This document shows, in pieces, positions 24,964-25,000 of a stretch of 25,000 nucleotides of DNA (positions are counted from its first letter, which is position 1; the number at the start of each line of letters is the position of its first letter). This stretch comes from Botryococcus braunii (Eukaryota; Chlorophyta; Trebouxiophyceae), in NCBI GenBank assembly GCA_002005505.1, contig KV908373.1, forward strand, positions 157,501-182,500. The letters run 5' to 3'. The notes beneath the pieces are model-generated. The model was not told where the DNA came from, did no database searches, and worked only from the letters and a program-made list of their open reading frames with translations. The position numbers and the translations under genes are program-made.

Positions 24964-25000
24964 AACTGGTTTGGAAAGATACTGGGCACATAAGGATGCC
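24964..25000 (+). repeat. Partial LTR copy running off the window
   Basis: Exactly matches 18585-18621 (LTR positions 207-243) over all 37 bases visible. It begins mid-LTR and continues past the window edge. Confidence 0.9.

Overview
This window comes from a eukaryotic nuclear genome rich in repeats. Three lines of evidence point to a green-lineage host with motile flagellated cells, such as a charophyte or another green alga. (1) The retroelement primer-binding sites read GGTTATGGGCCCAC, which complements the anticodon arm of plant-type initiator tRNA-Met (stem GUGGG); the animal stem, as I recall it, is CUGGG. (2) A spliced minus-strand host gene resembles the radial-spoke J-protein DNAJB13/RSP16. 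(3) There are very long GA and GT microsatellites. The species itself cannot be read from the sequence.

Layout. 1-1040: a GT microsatellite and unassigned sequence. 1041-6097 (relic A): a decayed Ty1/copia element with a 5' LTR, a decayed primer-binding site, an integrase fragment, a fragment of the integrase-RT linker and a rearranged LTR piece. It is expanded by GA microsatellites and carries an antisense fragment of another retroelement's endonuclease-like domain. 6098-7964: mostly unassigned, with a fold-back cluster of TTCGAC motifs and a minus-strand open exon encoding a protein with an N-terminal hydrophobic segment. 7965-11640 (relic B): a second, more diverged copia relic with a near-perfect primer-binding site, gag, protease and integrase remains, and no RT. 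12297-17285: a host gene on the minus strand, which I assembled into an 11-exon, 328-codon model of a type II J-protein in which HPD is replaced by HPE; one intron holds a large compound microsatellite. 18379-24766: a nearly pristine copia element with identical LTR segments and a single intact 1720-aa gag-pol ORF. 24767-25000: unassigned sequence that re-enters LTR sequence at the window edge.

How the parts relate. The three copia copies belong to related lineages that share LTR architecture, priming by a tRNA-iMet half molecule (as known for Drosophila copia and yeast Ty5), and a motif CATAAGGTACA. The motif is repeated in the LTRs and occurs as perfect palindromes inside the coding linker. 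A short inverted-repeat system (GCAGACAG / CTGTCTGC / GCAGACAGG) around the LTR-primer-site boundary is conserved between relic A and the intact copy; in relic A's second LTR piece the 50 bp between the first two arms has been flipped. All exon boundaries and homology calls were made by eye.
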